Source: Shewanella donghaensis
GTDB taxonomy: Bacteria; Pseudomonadota; Gammaproteobacteria; Enterobacterales; Shewanellaceae
Direction: 5' to 3'
Length of the DNA: 64,000 nucleotides
Assembly (NCBI RefSeq): GCF_007567505.1
Contig: NZ_CP041783.1
Span: 806,001-870,000 of the forward strand
Below, piece by piece: positions 48,716 to 57,872 of this stretch (position 1 is the first letter of the stretch; every line of letters starts with the position of its first letter). Below the pieces are notes generated by a model that worked only from the letters and a program-made list of their open reading frames with translations, searched no databases and was not told the DNA's origin. A program made the position numbers and the translations under genes.

Positions 48716-49360
48716 TTACTTATTAGTTAAAATCGGTACTGATACACCCGCTGCCATGAAAGGAATGACCTTTCTGATGATTGCTTCAGTATCATTATGC
48801 TCACCATAGTCAGCTGCAGCAATTTCATTTAGCGCATCAGCTGAAGCCATAGTGAAAACAACTGTGCCTAAGGTAAAGTGTAGACGCCAAAACATCTCTG
48901 CAGGAGGAATATGTGGTGCACTTTCTGAAACTGCTTTGACAAACACTTTCAAATATTCACCGTAATGGGTAGTGATAAACCATCTCAAGTGACCTTGGCT
49001 TTCAATATAACCACGCCCTAACAGTTGAAGAAAGATTGCGGTGCCGCCCTGTCTGACTTGATTTAACTCAAGTAAGGGTTTTATTAGCGACGAAAAAATT
49101 TCATTCAAGTTAGCAAGCTCTGGATTTTTAAACAGTCTGTCTATTTCAGAGGCTGCTGTAGGCATAAATACATCTAAATACCTAGCAAGTACTGCTCTAA
49201 TCAGTTCTTTTTTTGAGCCAAAGTGATAGTTAACTGACGCCAGGTTTACTTCAGCTTTGCTGGTAATAAGACGTAGTGATGTTTCTGAAAAACCCCTCTC
49301 AGCGAATAGTTTTTCAGCAGCATCAAGTATTCTTGTTTTTGTATCTGTTCTGCTTGCCAT
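48716..49360 (-). CDS. TetR-family regulator (PsrA-like)
   Basis: 214 residues with an N-terminal TetR helix-turn-helix: ILDAAEKLFAERGFSETSLR, then AEVNLASVNYHFGSKKELI. The C-terminal part is a ligand domain without strong identity. Coupled to fadE by a 9-bp gap. In Shewanella a PsrA-type TetR repressor of fatty-acid degradation genes has this neighbourhood, so the name is likely, but only by context. ATG 49360 is preferred over TTG 49372. An AAAC-N4-GTTT motif at 49381-49392 lies just upstream and may be its own operator. Confidence 0.85.
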   Translation of the reverse strand: MASRTDTKTRILDAAEKLFAERGFSETSLRLITSKAEVNLASVNYHFGSKKELIRAVLARYLDVFMPTAASEIDRLFKNPELANLNEIFSSLIKPLLELNQVRQGGTAIFLQLLGRGYIESQGHLRWFITTHYGEYLKVFVKAVSESAPHIPPAEMFWRLHFTLGTVVFTMASADALNEIAAADYGEHNDTEAIIRKVIPFMAAGVSVPILTNK

Positions 49361-49380
49361 TCCATGACCCAAATCAATTA

Positions 49381-49401
49381 AAACACTCGTTTAAATTAAA
49401 C
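49381..49401. promoter_or_regulatory. Likely PsrA-type operator
   Basis: AAACACTCGTTT (49381-49392) has the AAAC-N4-GTTT form described for PsrA. It overlaps a second dyad GTTTAA-A-TTAAAC (49389-49401). Both are 20-40 bp upstream of the TetR start, where a repressor would block transcription. Confidence 0.45.
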
Positions 49402-49553
49402 ATTGAGCGCACAGTTGTCAATCTAAATCCGCCCTATTGTTCTATCTACAGCCAATCCCACTTACTGTTTCAACACTAAGTTATAACTAAAATGCAATAT
49501 ATCGGTGAATTATGTAAACTATCGGCGAAAATAAAAATAAGGAATCTTGCATA

Positions 49554-51428
49554 ATGAACTTGCCTTTTAAACGTCCGTCTAAAATCGCCATTGTTATTTC
49601 GATGGCACTTGGGTTAACAGCCTGTCAGCAAGTTGAAGAAGAGATTGTTATTTCTTCAGCTGCTGTTACTAGCTCAGAAAATCAATCAGAACAGAAAATC
49701 GATAGTGCTTCTGCCATAGCATTCATTAACAATGCAGAAGCTGAACTTGCTAAAATTTCTGTTGAAGGTGCGCGCACTGAATGGGTTTATAGTAATTTTA
49801 TCACCGAAGATACTGCAGCACTGTCAGCCGCTATCGGCGAAAAGATGACCTCTATGTCTGTTAGATTTGCCACCGAAGCAGCCAAATATGCCAATGTAGA
49901 GTTAGATCCTGTCAATGCACGCAAACTGCATATCCTCAGAAGTAGCCTTGTTTTACCGGCGCCATTAGATCCTGCCAAAAATGCTGAACTTGCGCAAATT
50001 AGTTCTGAATTAAATGGCTTATACGGAAAAGGTAAATATTGTTTTGATGATGGTCGCTGTTTAACACAACCTGAACTATCGTCATTAATGGCCGAATCTA
50101 AAGACCCTGCCGTACTGTTAGAAGCTTGGGAAGGATGGCGTCAAATAGCAAAACCGATGCGTCCTTTATTCGAACGTGAAGTTGAGTTAGCAAATGAAGG
50201 CGCTAAAGACCTTGGGTTTGCTGATTTATCAGAACTTTGGCGTAGTCAATATGATATGGAACCTGAAGCGTTCTCAGCAGAATTAGACCGCCTTTGGGGA
50301 GACATAAAACCACTTTATGACTCTCTGCATTGTTATGTACGTGGAGAGTTAAACGAGCAATACGGTGATGAAGTTGCACCAGATAACGGTCCTATTCCAG
50401 CACACTTGTTAGGTAATATGTGGGCACAGCAATGGGGCACTATTTATAATACCGTTGCGCCAACTGATGCAGATCCTGGTTATGATGTCACTGAACTGCT
50501 CGCTAAAAATAATTACGATGAAGTAAAAATGGTTCAGCAAGCTGAAGGGTTTTTCTCGTCTTTAGGTTTCGAAGAATTACCCGAAACATTTTGGATTCGT
50601 TCATTATTCGTCCAACCTAAGGATCGTGATGTTGTTTGTCATGCCTCTGCGTGGGATTTAGATAACGAAGACGATATTCGTATTAAAATGTGTATCCAAA
50701 AAACGGCTGAAGACTTTACCGTCATTCATCACGAATTAGGTCACAACTATTACCAACGAGCTTATAAAAATCAGCCTCACCTGTTTAAAGGTTCTGCTAA
50801 TGACGGTTTCCATGAAGCGATTGGCGATACCATTGCCCTTTCGATTACGCCAAGTTACTTAAAGCAAATTGGTTTATTAGATGAAATACCAGATGAGTCT
50901 AAAGACATCGGTCTTTTACTTCGTCAAGCGTTAGACAAGATTGCTTTCATGCCATTTGGTTTAATGATTGATCAATGGCGCTGGAAAGTATTCAACGGCG
51001 AAATCGCACCAGAGCAATACAACCAAGCTTGGTGGGAATTACGTGAAAAATATCAAGGTGTGAAAGCCCCTATTGCACGTACAGAAGCTGATTTTGATCC
51101 TGGTGCAAAATATCACGTGCCAGGTAATGTGCCTTATACGCGTTACTTCTTAGCCCATGTTCTTCAATTCCAATTCCACAAATCATTATGTGAGATTGCT
51201 GGTAATGAGGGACCTGTTCATCGCTGTAGCATTTATGGCAATAAAGAAGCGGGTGATAAGTTAAACCAAATGCTTGAAGCGGGTTTAAGTCAACCTTGGC
51301 CTGAAGCTTTGAATATTGTCACTGGTACTAAAGATATGGATGCTAAAGCAATCTTAGATTATTTTGCCCCATTGCAAGTATGGCTTGATGAACAAAACAA
51401 GAATGAAAATCGTCAATGCGGTTGGTAG
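49554..51428 (+). CDS. M2-family peptidyl-dipeptidase lipoprotein (ACE-like)
   Basis: Zinc dipeptidyl carboxypeptidase of the angiotensin-converting-enzyme family. A lipoprotein signal ends in LTAC (C24), so it is tethered to a membrane facing the periplasm. The zinc site is HHELGH (H393, E394, H397), with the third ligand E421 in GFHEAIGD. 624 residues matches bacterial M2 enzymes. AAGGAA lies 12 bp upstream of the ATG. A strong terminator follows. Confidence 0.93.
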   Translation: MNLPFKRPSKIAIVISMALGLTACQQVEEEIVISSAAVTSSENQSEQKIDSASAIAFINNAEAELAKISVEGARTEWVYSNFITEDTAALSAAIGEKMTSMSVRFATEAAKYANVELDPVNARKLHILRSSLVLPAPLDPAKNAELAQISSELNGLYGKGKYCFDDGRCLTQPELSSLMAESKDPAVLLEAWEGWRQIAKPMRPLFEREVELANEGAKDLGFADLSELWRSQYDMEPEAFSAELDRLWGDIKPLYDSLHCYVRGELNEQYGDEVAPDNGPIPAHLLGNMWAQQWGTIYNTVAPTDADPGYDVTELLAKNNYDEVKMVQQAEGFFSSLGFEELPETFWIRSLFVQPKDRDVVCHASAWDLDNEDDIRIKMCIQKTAEDFTVIHHELGHNYYQRAYKNQPHLFKGSANDGFHEAIGDTIALSITPSYLKQIGLLDEIPDESKDIGLLLRQALDKIAFMPFGLMIDQWRWKVFNGEIAPEQYNQAWWELREKYQGVKAPIARTEADFDPGAKYHVPGNVPYTRYFLAHVLQFQFHKSLCEIAGNEGPVHRCSIYGNKEAGDKLNQMLEAGLSQPWPEALNIVTGTKDMDAKAILDYFAPLQVWLDEQNKNENRQCGW

Positions 51429-51467
51429 ATTAATAGCACTTAATTCTAATTAGGTATATTTATTAAA

Positions 51468-51509
51468 ATAAAGCCCACTTAACCTTACCTATGGTTAAGT
51501 GGGCTTTAT
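51468..51509. terminator. Terminator after the M2 peptidase gene
   Basis: ATAAAGCCCACTTAACC pairs with GGTTAAGTGGGCTTTAT around an 8-nt loop. Both strands read as terminators, serving the peptidase gene and possibly smrA. Confidence 0.87.
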
Positions 51510-51600
51510 AATATTTACGGTAATCACAGTTACGGCTATTACATCTCTTATAACCTTTATAGTGATAAGAAGACTATCCGCTTAAATGAACCTTACTGGA

Positions 51601-52191
51601 CTACCTAAAACCGCTGCCTTTTCGGTTCATTTCACTGGACTCAATTCTTTTTTGATCAGATTTTACCAACATGACAAATACAGCGCCAGTTCCACCACGC
51701 TCTCGTGTTGCTGAATGATAAGCTTGAACTTCATCTAATTGGCTTAACCAATGGCAAACTGCCGATTTCATTAGTCCTGGATAGGGTTTACTTTTGAAAC
51801 CTTTACCGTGAATAACCAGTAGATTTCGCTCGCCATTTGAATGGGAACTTAACACCTGTTCAATAAGGTATTCTCGCGCTTGCGATAACCTAAAAGCATG
51901 TAAATCAATAAGCCTGGAATACCTGTATTTCCCCAACCTTAAATGCCTAAAAACTTCTGCTTGTACGCCATCAAGTTTATAGCTAACAACTTCTTCAGGC
52001 TCGATGGGCATCAATAAAGCGGGATCAATAGGTAATTTTGATAAGTATTCATTTTGTGCTGCAGCTGCTCGCTTTGCTAATTGCGCTTCAGTCACCTGAC
52101 TTGCTTCATTGTTAAAAACACAATTTGATTGCTTCAATGGAACCACATCGGTCATTTCTGATAGAAATAATGCATTTTCATTTTGATCCAT
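51601..52191 (-). CDS. smrA: Smr-domain DNA endonuclease SmrA
   Basis: 196 residues with a C-terminal Smr domain: IDLHAFRLSQAREYLIEQVL, then LLVIHGKGFKS and the ERGGTGAVFVML end. The N-terminal VVSYKLDGVQAEVFRHLRLG is typical of SmrA/YdaL. The start at 52191 gives MDQNENAL; the longer frame adds six unconserved residues. It probably nicks DNA or RNA; its biological role is unclear. Confidence 0.9.
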   Translation of the reverse strand: MDQNENALFLSEMTDVVPLKQSNCVFNNEASQVTEAQLAKRAAAAQNEYLSKLPIDPALLMPIEPEEVVSYKLDGVQAEVFRHLRLGKYRYSRLIDLHAFRLSQAREYLIEQVLSSHSNGERNLLVIHGKGFKSKPYPGLMKSAVCHWLSQLDEVQAYHSATRERGGTGAVFVMLVKSDQKRIESSEMNRKGSGFR

Positions 52192-52322
52192 AATTTTGCA
52201 CCTACACACTTTGTAAAGATTCTCTACTTTGGATATAACCTGTAATAATTTATAGTGTCTGTATTGTAAGTATGCCTACTTACGTTGATTTGAAATCATT
52301 TTACCAAGAGCAAAGAATCTGC

Positions 52323-52907
52323 ATGACTCATTTTAAAATATTATTTATTTACTGTATCTCATTAGTCAGCTTTTTTTCAAACGCCGATACATTAACTGAC
52401 AACCAGCTCATCAATAAAAATTATAAAATATTTGCCAGCGGATTTGAAAGTTTAGATCTCAGTATGATCGAAAATATATATGCTGATAACGCGGTCTATA
52501 TTTCAGAAGTTCAAGACAAAGGCATTGTTACTGGTAAATCAGATATTTTCGCTTTATACCAAGAATTTTTTAAAAAAATTGCTAAAAAAGATGCACATAT
52601 AGAAGTCGACTTTAGAGTTGTAAGCCGCAAGCTAACGGCAGACAATTCAACAGATGCGGGTTATTACTTGGTAAAATTTCATCCTAGAAAAGAAACAGGC
52701 GATCCTAGCAGTGTGTTTTCAGGTAAATTTGTATTCGTCTCTCGTAAGGGGCCTGATAATCAGTGGAAGTTCACCTTAGATTCAAACACCAGATCCAACT
52801 CAACATTTTATTTTGCAGCTAAGCCGGTCCCCAATTTATATTACGGTCGCCAATTTAACCCTGAGATTGAACCTGTTAACATTGAATCATTAGAACAACA
52901 GCCATAA
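52323..52907 (+). CDS. Exported NTF2/SnoaL-like protein
   Basis: 194 residues with a Sec signal (HFKILFIYCISLVSFFSNADT) and an NTF2-like domain (NKNYKIFASGFESLDLSMIE, YADNAVYISE, GIVTGKSDIFALYQEFFKK), as in DUF4440/SnoaL-type proteins. No catalytic residues can be named. ATG 52323 is chosen because it gives the signal peptide; a frame from 52272 would not. 15 bp separate it from the YchJ-like gene. Confidence 0.75.
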   Translation: MTHFKILFIYCISLVSFFSNADTLTDNQLINKNYKIFASGFESLDLSMIENIYADNAVYISEVQDKGIVTGKSDIFALYQEFFKKIAKKDAHIEVDFRVVSRKLTADNSTDAGYYLVKFHPRKETGDPSSVFSGKFVFVSRKGPDNQWKFTLDSNTRSNSTFYFAAKPVPNLYYGRQFNPEIEPVNIESLEQQP

Positions 52908-52922
52908 AACAGTTAATAAACT

Positions 52923-53402
52923 ATGACCCCAGATACATCTTGCCCGTGCGGAAGTGATTTACACTACACACATTGTTGCCAGCCCTATCACCTCAATCTA
53001 AACTTTGCTGACAAAGCTGACACATTAATGCGCTCACGCTATTGTGCCTTTGTTATGAAGCAATTCCAATATTTGGTTGATACTCATCACCCACAACACT
53101 TAGCCGGATTAACTGTTGAAATGTTGGCTATGGGCGCTGATGAAACTCAATGGATAGGCTTAGAGGTTATTACGCACAAGCAACAAAGTGCATTATCTGC
53201 AACAGTCACTTTTAAAGCCTGGTTTCTCAATGACGGCGATCTAGATGCTATTTTTGAATGCTCAGATTTTGTTTTTGAAAATGGACGGTGGTATTACACC
53301 AAAGGTGAACAATTTACAGCAGATTTACCGAAACGAAACGATAAATGTATTTGTCATAGCGGCAAAAAGTTTAAAGCCTGTTGTATGAAACTAATGGGTT
53401 AA
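52923..53402 (+). CDS. ychJ: YchJ family protein with two SEC-C motifs
   Basis: 159 residues of the YchJ/UPF0225 family. It has an SEC-C zinc motif at each end: CPCGSDLHYTHCCQPYH (8-24) and CICHSGKKFKACC near the C-terminus. The middle domain has LMRSRYCAFVMKQFQYLVDT. It is thought to bind zinc, with no defined role. Confidence 0.92.
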   Translation: MTPDTSCPCGSDLHYTHCCQPYHLNLNFADKADTLMRSRYCAFVMKQFQYLVDTHHPQHLAGLTVEMLAMGADETQWIGLEVITHKQQSALSATVTFKAWFLNDGDLDAIFECSDFVFENGRWYYTKGEQFTADLPKRNDKCICHSGKKFKACCMKLMG

Positions 53403-53433
53403 TTTAACCCTTTTTTTAGTTCATTATGCAACA

Positions 53434-55611
53434 TTAATGTACAAGTTCATTTTGCTCAAATACGAACTTTGAAAATTCATTTTCTCGAATAGCAGGACTG
53501 TATAAAAAGCCTTGAGCGTGGTGGCAACAACTATCGGCAAGGAATATTTCCTGCTCTTTTGTCTCAACCCCTTCTGCTGTAAGTGAAATATTCAGCGCTT
53601 TAGCCATGGCAATAATCGCACTGACAATTTCACGGCTTTCACGGCTTGTTGTCAGGTCTGAAATAAATGAACGGTCAATTTTCAATTTTGATATTGGGAA
53701 TTGTTTTAGATAACGCATCGAGCTGTAACCCGTTCCAAAATCATCAATGGCCAATCCAACACCTAAATCAGCTAGTTCTTGACATAATCGAGTCGCATGA
53801 CGAATGTCACCCATTAACTCTGTTTCAGTGATTTCTAAAATTAAACTCTGTGGTTTAAGTCTATAACGGGTCACTAAATTCCAAACTTGCTCGAATAAGT
53901 TGCCGCTAAAGAACTGACGCGCTGCCACATTAACATGCATCACAATATCGACATTCTTATGCTGCCATAAGTTAAGTTGCTTACATGCCGCCTCAAGCAC
54001 CCAATCACCAATAGCGTTGATCATACCTGTTTGTTCAGCAATCTCGATAAATGCGCCTGGGTATAACACCCCTTTTTTCGGATGATGCCAGCGAATGAGT
54101 GCTTCTGCGCCGATAAATTGATGGTTTTTCAGATCCATCAAAGGCTGATAATAAAGTTCGAATTGACGGTTACGTACAGCAAGTTGTAAATCTCGCTCTA
54201 TTTCAGCATTATTTTTAAATGTTGCCAGTAGATCATCATTAAAGATTTGGTGATTCTGTGAAGATTTCTTTTTGGCATATTGTAAGGCTATATCCGCACA
54301 AGATAATGGTGAAAACTGTCCTGCAATTGAATTAATATCAACGATGGCGACAGCCGCTTTAGGATCGACTTTCTCTCGACCAATAACTGAAGGGACTTGT
54401 AACTTGCGGTATAACTTTTCAATCTTGGCGTTAAGCAAGTCTTTATCAACAAACTGTGGTAACAATACGGTAAATTCATCACTACCGACTCTAGCAACGT
54501 CAATGGCATCATGGCTTTCACCAAAATGTTTTAATCGTCTTGCCACTTCAGTTAATAATGCATCACCCTGTTCATGGCCGCTGGTATCGTTAAAGCGTTT
54601 AAAGCCCATTAAATCAACCAGAATTAAAGTACCTTCACTAACTCGTTCTAAACACTGAGTGAAGTGCAAACGATTGCTTAGCCCTGTTAAGCTACATTTC
54701 CATGCAAGATGTTCTAACTGTTCTTTACTCTTTCTTTGCGCGGAAATATCTACACAAGATACTAACGCATAATAATTGCCTTGCTCAGTAACAAATCGGT
54801 TGGCCTGGTATTGAACCCAATATTTACTTTCATCAACACGGGTTAACTCAGCTTCACCTTTAATGATGTCACCATTGATCAATTTTTCTGTCAGTTCATT
54901 AGCAAGTTCACGCTTACCGCGAAACATATCTAAAGTGATGAGTTGGTTACCTTGAACAATATCTCGGCTCAACCCGGTCATTTTTTCATGTGCAGGATTT
55001 ACATATTCAATAACTTGTGACTTAAGATTAACCAACATCAATACATGTTTAGCTTGCTCTGTCGCACTATGAAATAACGTAAGTCTTTCATCTTTATCAT
55101 AGGCGTAACGCGTGGCTAGGGTTAATGCTAGTTGGTCTGAAAATTGGCATGCAAACTCAATATTTGCCAAAGTGATGTCAACAACATGATCAAACTCGAT
55201 GCAAAGTAAGCCTTCGATATGGCCATTAATACGAATAGCGACATCCAGATTAGATTGAATGTGCGTTTGGCAATAATACTCATTGAAACTTTGTAAGCGT
55301 TTATCCGATTGTGATGAGTTACTAAAAACATGTCTGAATCGACGTAATTCATCAAAATAAGAATCGGAGATTAAACTGTTGTTACGATGAAAATTAACGG
55401 ATTCTTCAAATGTGAGATTCGGTGAAAGGCAAGCAATGACTTTTTGTTCTAATGCTTTGTCGCGTAATGAAATAACGGATACACAGGTAGCGTTAAAATA
55501 TTTCATTAACAATTTGCACGCAAGTTCAGAGGTTTGTTTAAAATCCCCTTTTTCTTTGGCGACAGAGTTTACAATTAACTCTAATAAATGTTGTTGCTCA
55601 GTTTGTCTCAT
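53434..55611 (-). CDS. GAF-PAS-GSDEF-EAL cyclic-di-GMP enzyme
   Basis: 725 residues. An N-terminal GAF-like domain (about 5-170) and a PAS domain (VIEYVNPAHEKMTGLSRDIV, about 200-290) sense a signal. A GGDEF domain follows with DLMGFKRFNDTSGHEQGDAL, but its signature reads GSDEF. The EAL domain looks complete: IGAEALIRWHHP, NVAARQFF, LEITETEL, DDFGTGYSSMRY, KIDRSFI, AEGVET. It is therefore likely a c-di-GMP phosphodiesterase. The start at 55611 (MRQTEQQHLLELIV) has GGGA upstream; a longer frame to 55677 lacks a good site. Confidence 0.88.
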   Translation of the reverse strand: MRQTEQQHLLELIVNSVAKEKGDFKQTSELACKLLMKYFNATCVSVISLRDKALEQKVIACLSPNLTFEESVNFHRNNSLISDSYFDELRRFRHVFSNSSQSDKRLQSFNEYYCQTHIQSNLDVAIRINGHIEGLLCIEFDHVVDITLANIEFACQFSDQLALTLATRYAYDKDERLTLFHSATEQAKHVLMLVNLKSQVIEYVNPAHEKMTGLSRDIVQGNQLITLDMFRGKRELANELTEKLINGDIIKGEAELTRVDESKYWVQYQANRFVTEQGNYYALVSCVDISAQRKSKEQLEHLAWKCSLTGLSNRLHFTQCLERVSEGTLILVDLMGFKRFNDTSGHEQGDALLTEVARRLKHFGESHDAIDVARVGSDEFTVLLPQFVDKDLLNAKIEKLYRKLQVPSVIGREKVDPKAAVAIVDINSIAGQFSPLSCADIALQYAKKKSSQNHQIFNDDLLATFKNNAEIERDLQLAVRNRQFELYYQPLMDLKNHQFIGAEALIRWHHPKKGVLYPGAFIEIAEQTGMINAIGDWVLEAACKQLNLWQHKNVDIVMHVNVAARQFFSGNLFEQVWNLVTRYRLKPQSLILEITETELMGDIRHATRLCQELADLGVGLAIDDFGTGYSSMRYLKQFPISKLKIDRSFISDLTTSRESREIVSAIIAMAKALNISLTAEGVETKEQEIFLADSCCHHAQGFLYSPAIRENEFSKFVFEQNELVH

Positions 55612-55860
55612 CAATATTCCCAAAAGGACATCATAACAGTCGGGCAACCTCGTTCTATGGAGGTTTTGGTAAAGCAAAAAATTCGAACTTAAAAAAGGAT
55701 AGATAAAAGGTCATCTATCAAAAAACTTACATAAAACAATATTTTTAACCACTAATAGTGGTACTCAAATCATACATAAGTGTTACGCAGGTTACACTCG
55801 CAAAAATAAAACGGCAAGTGTTAACACGTTAAAAAAACACTTAAATTAGCATCAGCTTAA

Positions 55861-56160
55861 CTACAGTGAATTTTCTAATTGGAAAATCATTTTTTCAACA
55901 GTAAAGCTAAAGTCTAAAAACAGCAGGATATGTTGCTCTGATGCCTTTGTCGTGGCTTTTACATTATCAAATCGCGCTTTTGCAGTATTAATTAACTCTT
56001 CAGCGACTGAGGCACTATCGTCTCCATCGATTTGTAATATTAACTGTGTATCTTGCTCATCGATGACGGTACCGATATCGACAAAACTGCCACAGTCATT
56101 GCAATTATCACTAACTTGTACATCTTGCTTCGTTATCGTCTTAATCATTTTATCCACCAT
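55861..56160 (-). CDS. DUF406 (YfcZ/YiiS) family protein
   Basis: 99 residues matching the YfcZ/YiiS family: NCNDCGSFVDIGTVIDEQD near the start and LDFSFTVEKMIFQLENSL at the end. It is small, cytoplasmic and of unknown function. ATG 56160 or the ATG at 56148 (GGTGG five bases upstream) could be the start. Confidence 0.85.
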   Translation of the reverse strand: MVDKMIKTITKQDVQVSDNCNDCGSFVDIGTVIDEQDTQLILQIDGDDSASVAEELINTAKARFDNVKATTKASEQHILLFLDFSFTVEKMIFQLENSL

Positions 56161-56360
56161 ACCAAGCTTTAAAGCGTCAGCATAACGTAAAAACTAAAAG
56201 AAAATGTATAAATAGTTCACACATTTACATATACATATTGTCACAACAAGCCGTACTGCATAAGCTTATTGTCGAGTTAACAACCTTTTTATTTGGTTTG
56301 TAAACCCCTTATTTATATATGGAATTATTCTTCCAAGCTAATCTTACTAAACCAATTATT

Positions 56361-56390
56361 ATGTGCTTATGTGCTTATGTGCTTATGTGC
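56361..56390. repeat. Tandem 8-bp repeat ATGTGCTT
   Basis: ATGTGCTT is repeated 3.75 times head to tail in the noncoding stretch between the two minus-strand genes. Slippage could change the copy number between strains. Confidence 0.9.
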
Positions 56391-56409
56391 AGATCTAATT
56401 ATAAAGCGC

Positions 56410-56913
56410 TTAAGCAACTGCGCTAAGCTGATTACCAATGGTTTCACTTATTTTGCGTTGAGTCGCCAGCTGATCTAAAAAATGAATGCTATTTAAGTCG
56501 GTAATCGCTGGTGTAGCCTGTTCATGTTTTAATTTAGTCAGTAAATCGCAATTTGATAAGGTTATTTGCAAATCCTCATCATATTTACCTCGGGTCACCA
56601 CAGCTTCTGGTTTCAAAGCTTGGTGTAAATGAAATTGACTTAGACCATTCCCATAAAATGCATCTGCATTATTGATGGCTACTGATTGCGATAAATCACA
56701 TACCAGCGCTTGAGGTTGAGGAATGTCTAATTGCTTATATAGTTTTTCATCGTTCGATAAATCATTATCAAGTTGAAATTGAGCCATATCCCGGGCGTCA
56801 TTAGACAACATAGAAAGTAAGAGCGCGAACTCTCCTCTTCTATGATGTTCGACTGCATCATTTAGGCGATTGCCTAACTGCAGTTCGTTGACTAATGGAT
56901 ATTCAATTTGCAT
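56410..56913 (-). CDS. VC2046/SO_2500 family protein
   Basis: 167 residues of a family known mainly from Vibrio and Shewanella: QIEYPLVNELQLGNRLNDAV, then HHRRGEFALLLSMLSNDARD, and LNSIHFLDQLATQRKI. Function unknown. The name is given by motif wording I recall from that family. Confidence 0.75.
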   Translation of the reverse strand: MQIEYPLVNELQLGNRLNDAVEHHRRGEFALLLSMLSNDARDMAQFQLDNDLSNDEKLYKQLDIPQPQALVCDLSQSVAINNADAFYGNGLSQFHLHQALKPEAVVTRGKYDEDLQITLSNCDLLTKLKHEQATPAITDLNSIHFLDQLATQRKISETIGNQLSAVA

Positions 56914-56998
56914 ATATTTACGACAATATTATCAAGGTTGATATTTTATCGACCACTTAAACAGATACTTGAGCTTTTTTTGCGATTTTTCCTTTACT

Positions 56999-57004
56999 TA
57001 TAAT
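56999..57004 (+). promoter_or_regulatory. Likely -10 of the tRNA-Tyr promoter
   Basis: A perfect TATAAT lies 32 bp before the first tRNA-Tyr; a GC-rich run (GCCGCCGC) follows near 57023-57030. No good -35 at standard spacing was found. Confidence 0.45.
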
Positions 57005-57036
57005 TCATTCGTGACTACTATTGCCGCCGCAATTGA

Positions 57037-57121
57037 GGAGGGGTTCCCGAGTGGCCAAAGGGATCAGACTGTAAATCTGACGGCTCAGCCTTCGAAGGTT
57101 CGAATCCTTCTCCCTCCACCA
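57037..57121 (+). tRNA. tRNA-Tyr(GTA), copy 1
   Basis: 85 nt including the encoded CCA. Acceptor GGAGGGG pairs with TCCCTCC; the anticodon GTA is at 57071-57073 in a CTGTAAA loop. A long variable arm gives a class II tRNA, as expected for tyrosine, and GGTTCGAATCC is the T arm. Confidence 0.97.
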
Positions 57122-57150
57122 TTTGCGCAGTGATAAATATACCGATTCGT

Positions 57151-57235
57151 GGAGGGGTTCCCGAGTGGCCAAAGGGATCAGACTGTAAATCTGACGGCTC
57201 AGCCTTCGAAGGTTCGAATCCTTCTCCCTCCACCA
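57151..57235 (+). tRNA. tRNA-Tyr(GTA), copy 2
   Basis: Identical to copy 1 by eye. It lies 29 bp after it, closer than the later copies. Confidence 0.97.
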
Positions 57236-57342
57236 TTTATCGGTAAATGGTTCACGTAAAAATCTATTATATGTGGCCAACATATATAGACGTAATATGA
57301 AGTTGTAAAAAGCAAAACGTGTAAAAATAAATGAAAATATGT

Positions 57343-57427
57343 GGAGGGGTTCCCGAGTGGCCAAAGGGATCAGACTGTAAATCTGACGGCTCAGCCTTCG
57401 AAGGTTCGAATCCTTCTCCCTCCACCA
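57343..57427 (+). tRNA. tRNA-Tyr(GTA), copy 3
   Basis: Identical to copy 1 by eye. The 107-bp spacer before it resembles the spacer before copy 4, suggesting duplication of a tRNA-plus-spacer unit. Confidence 0.97.
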
Positions 57428-57540
57428 TTAATTTATAAGTAAAAACTTGGTTTAAAATCTATTTATATGGTCAATATAGTCAGATTTTAATGTGAGTCGT
57501 AGAAAGTAAAACCGTAGTACAAGCGTTAAAGAAAACATGT

Positions 57541-57625
57541 GGAGGGGTTCCCGAGTGGCCAAAGGGATCAGACTGTAAATCTGACGGCTCAGCCTTCGAA
57601 GGTTCGAATCCTTCTCCCTCCACCA
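57541..57625 (+). tRNA. tRNA-Tyr(GTA), copy 4
   Basis: Identical to copy 1 by eye. Last of four tandem copies; no clear terminator follows. Confidence 0.97.
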
Positions 57626-57872
57626 TTTCTTTAATACGCACCCATCTTTATTTCAACTTTCCTGTTTAACACCTTTTGTTAATTGATTTTTTAGTCTGTC
57701 TTTATCCTTCACCTTTTAAAGTTCAAATTTTCATTAATCTTGTTAGTTCAATTCTTGTTACAAATATTCCCCATCATAAACAAGACCTTCTTCAAAAATG
57801 AATGCGATTTAACTTCCTGATGTTGTTATTTATCTCTATGATAATTATTTTACTGCACACTTAGGATGCCAA

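Noticed and set aside
56293..56478. Plus-strand small frame with a membrane-like, repeated sequence
   Set aside because: The Cys-Ala-Tyr-Val repeat comes from the 8-bp tandem repeat, and the frame overlaps the VC2046-family gene on the other strand without a ribosome site.
57005..57364. Minus-strand frames over the tRNA array that read like proteins with repeats
   Set aside because: They are translations of the tRNA-Tyr genes in the reverse strand (a known source of false proteins); the repeats are the tRNA copies.
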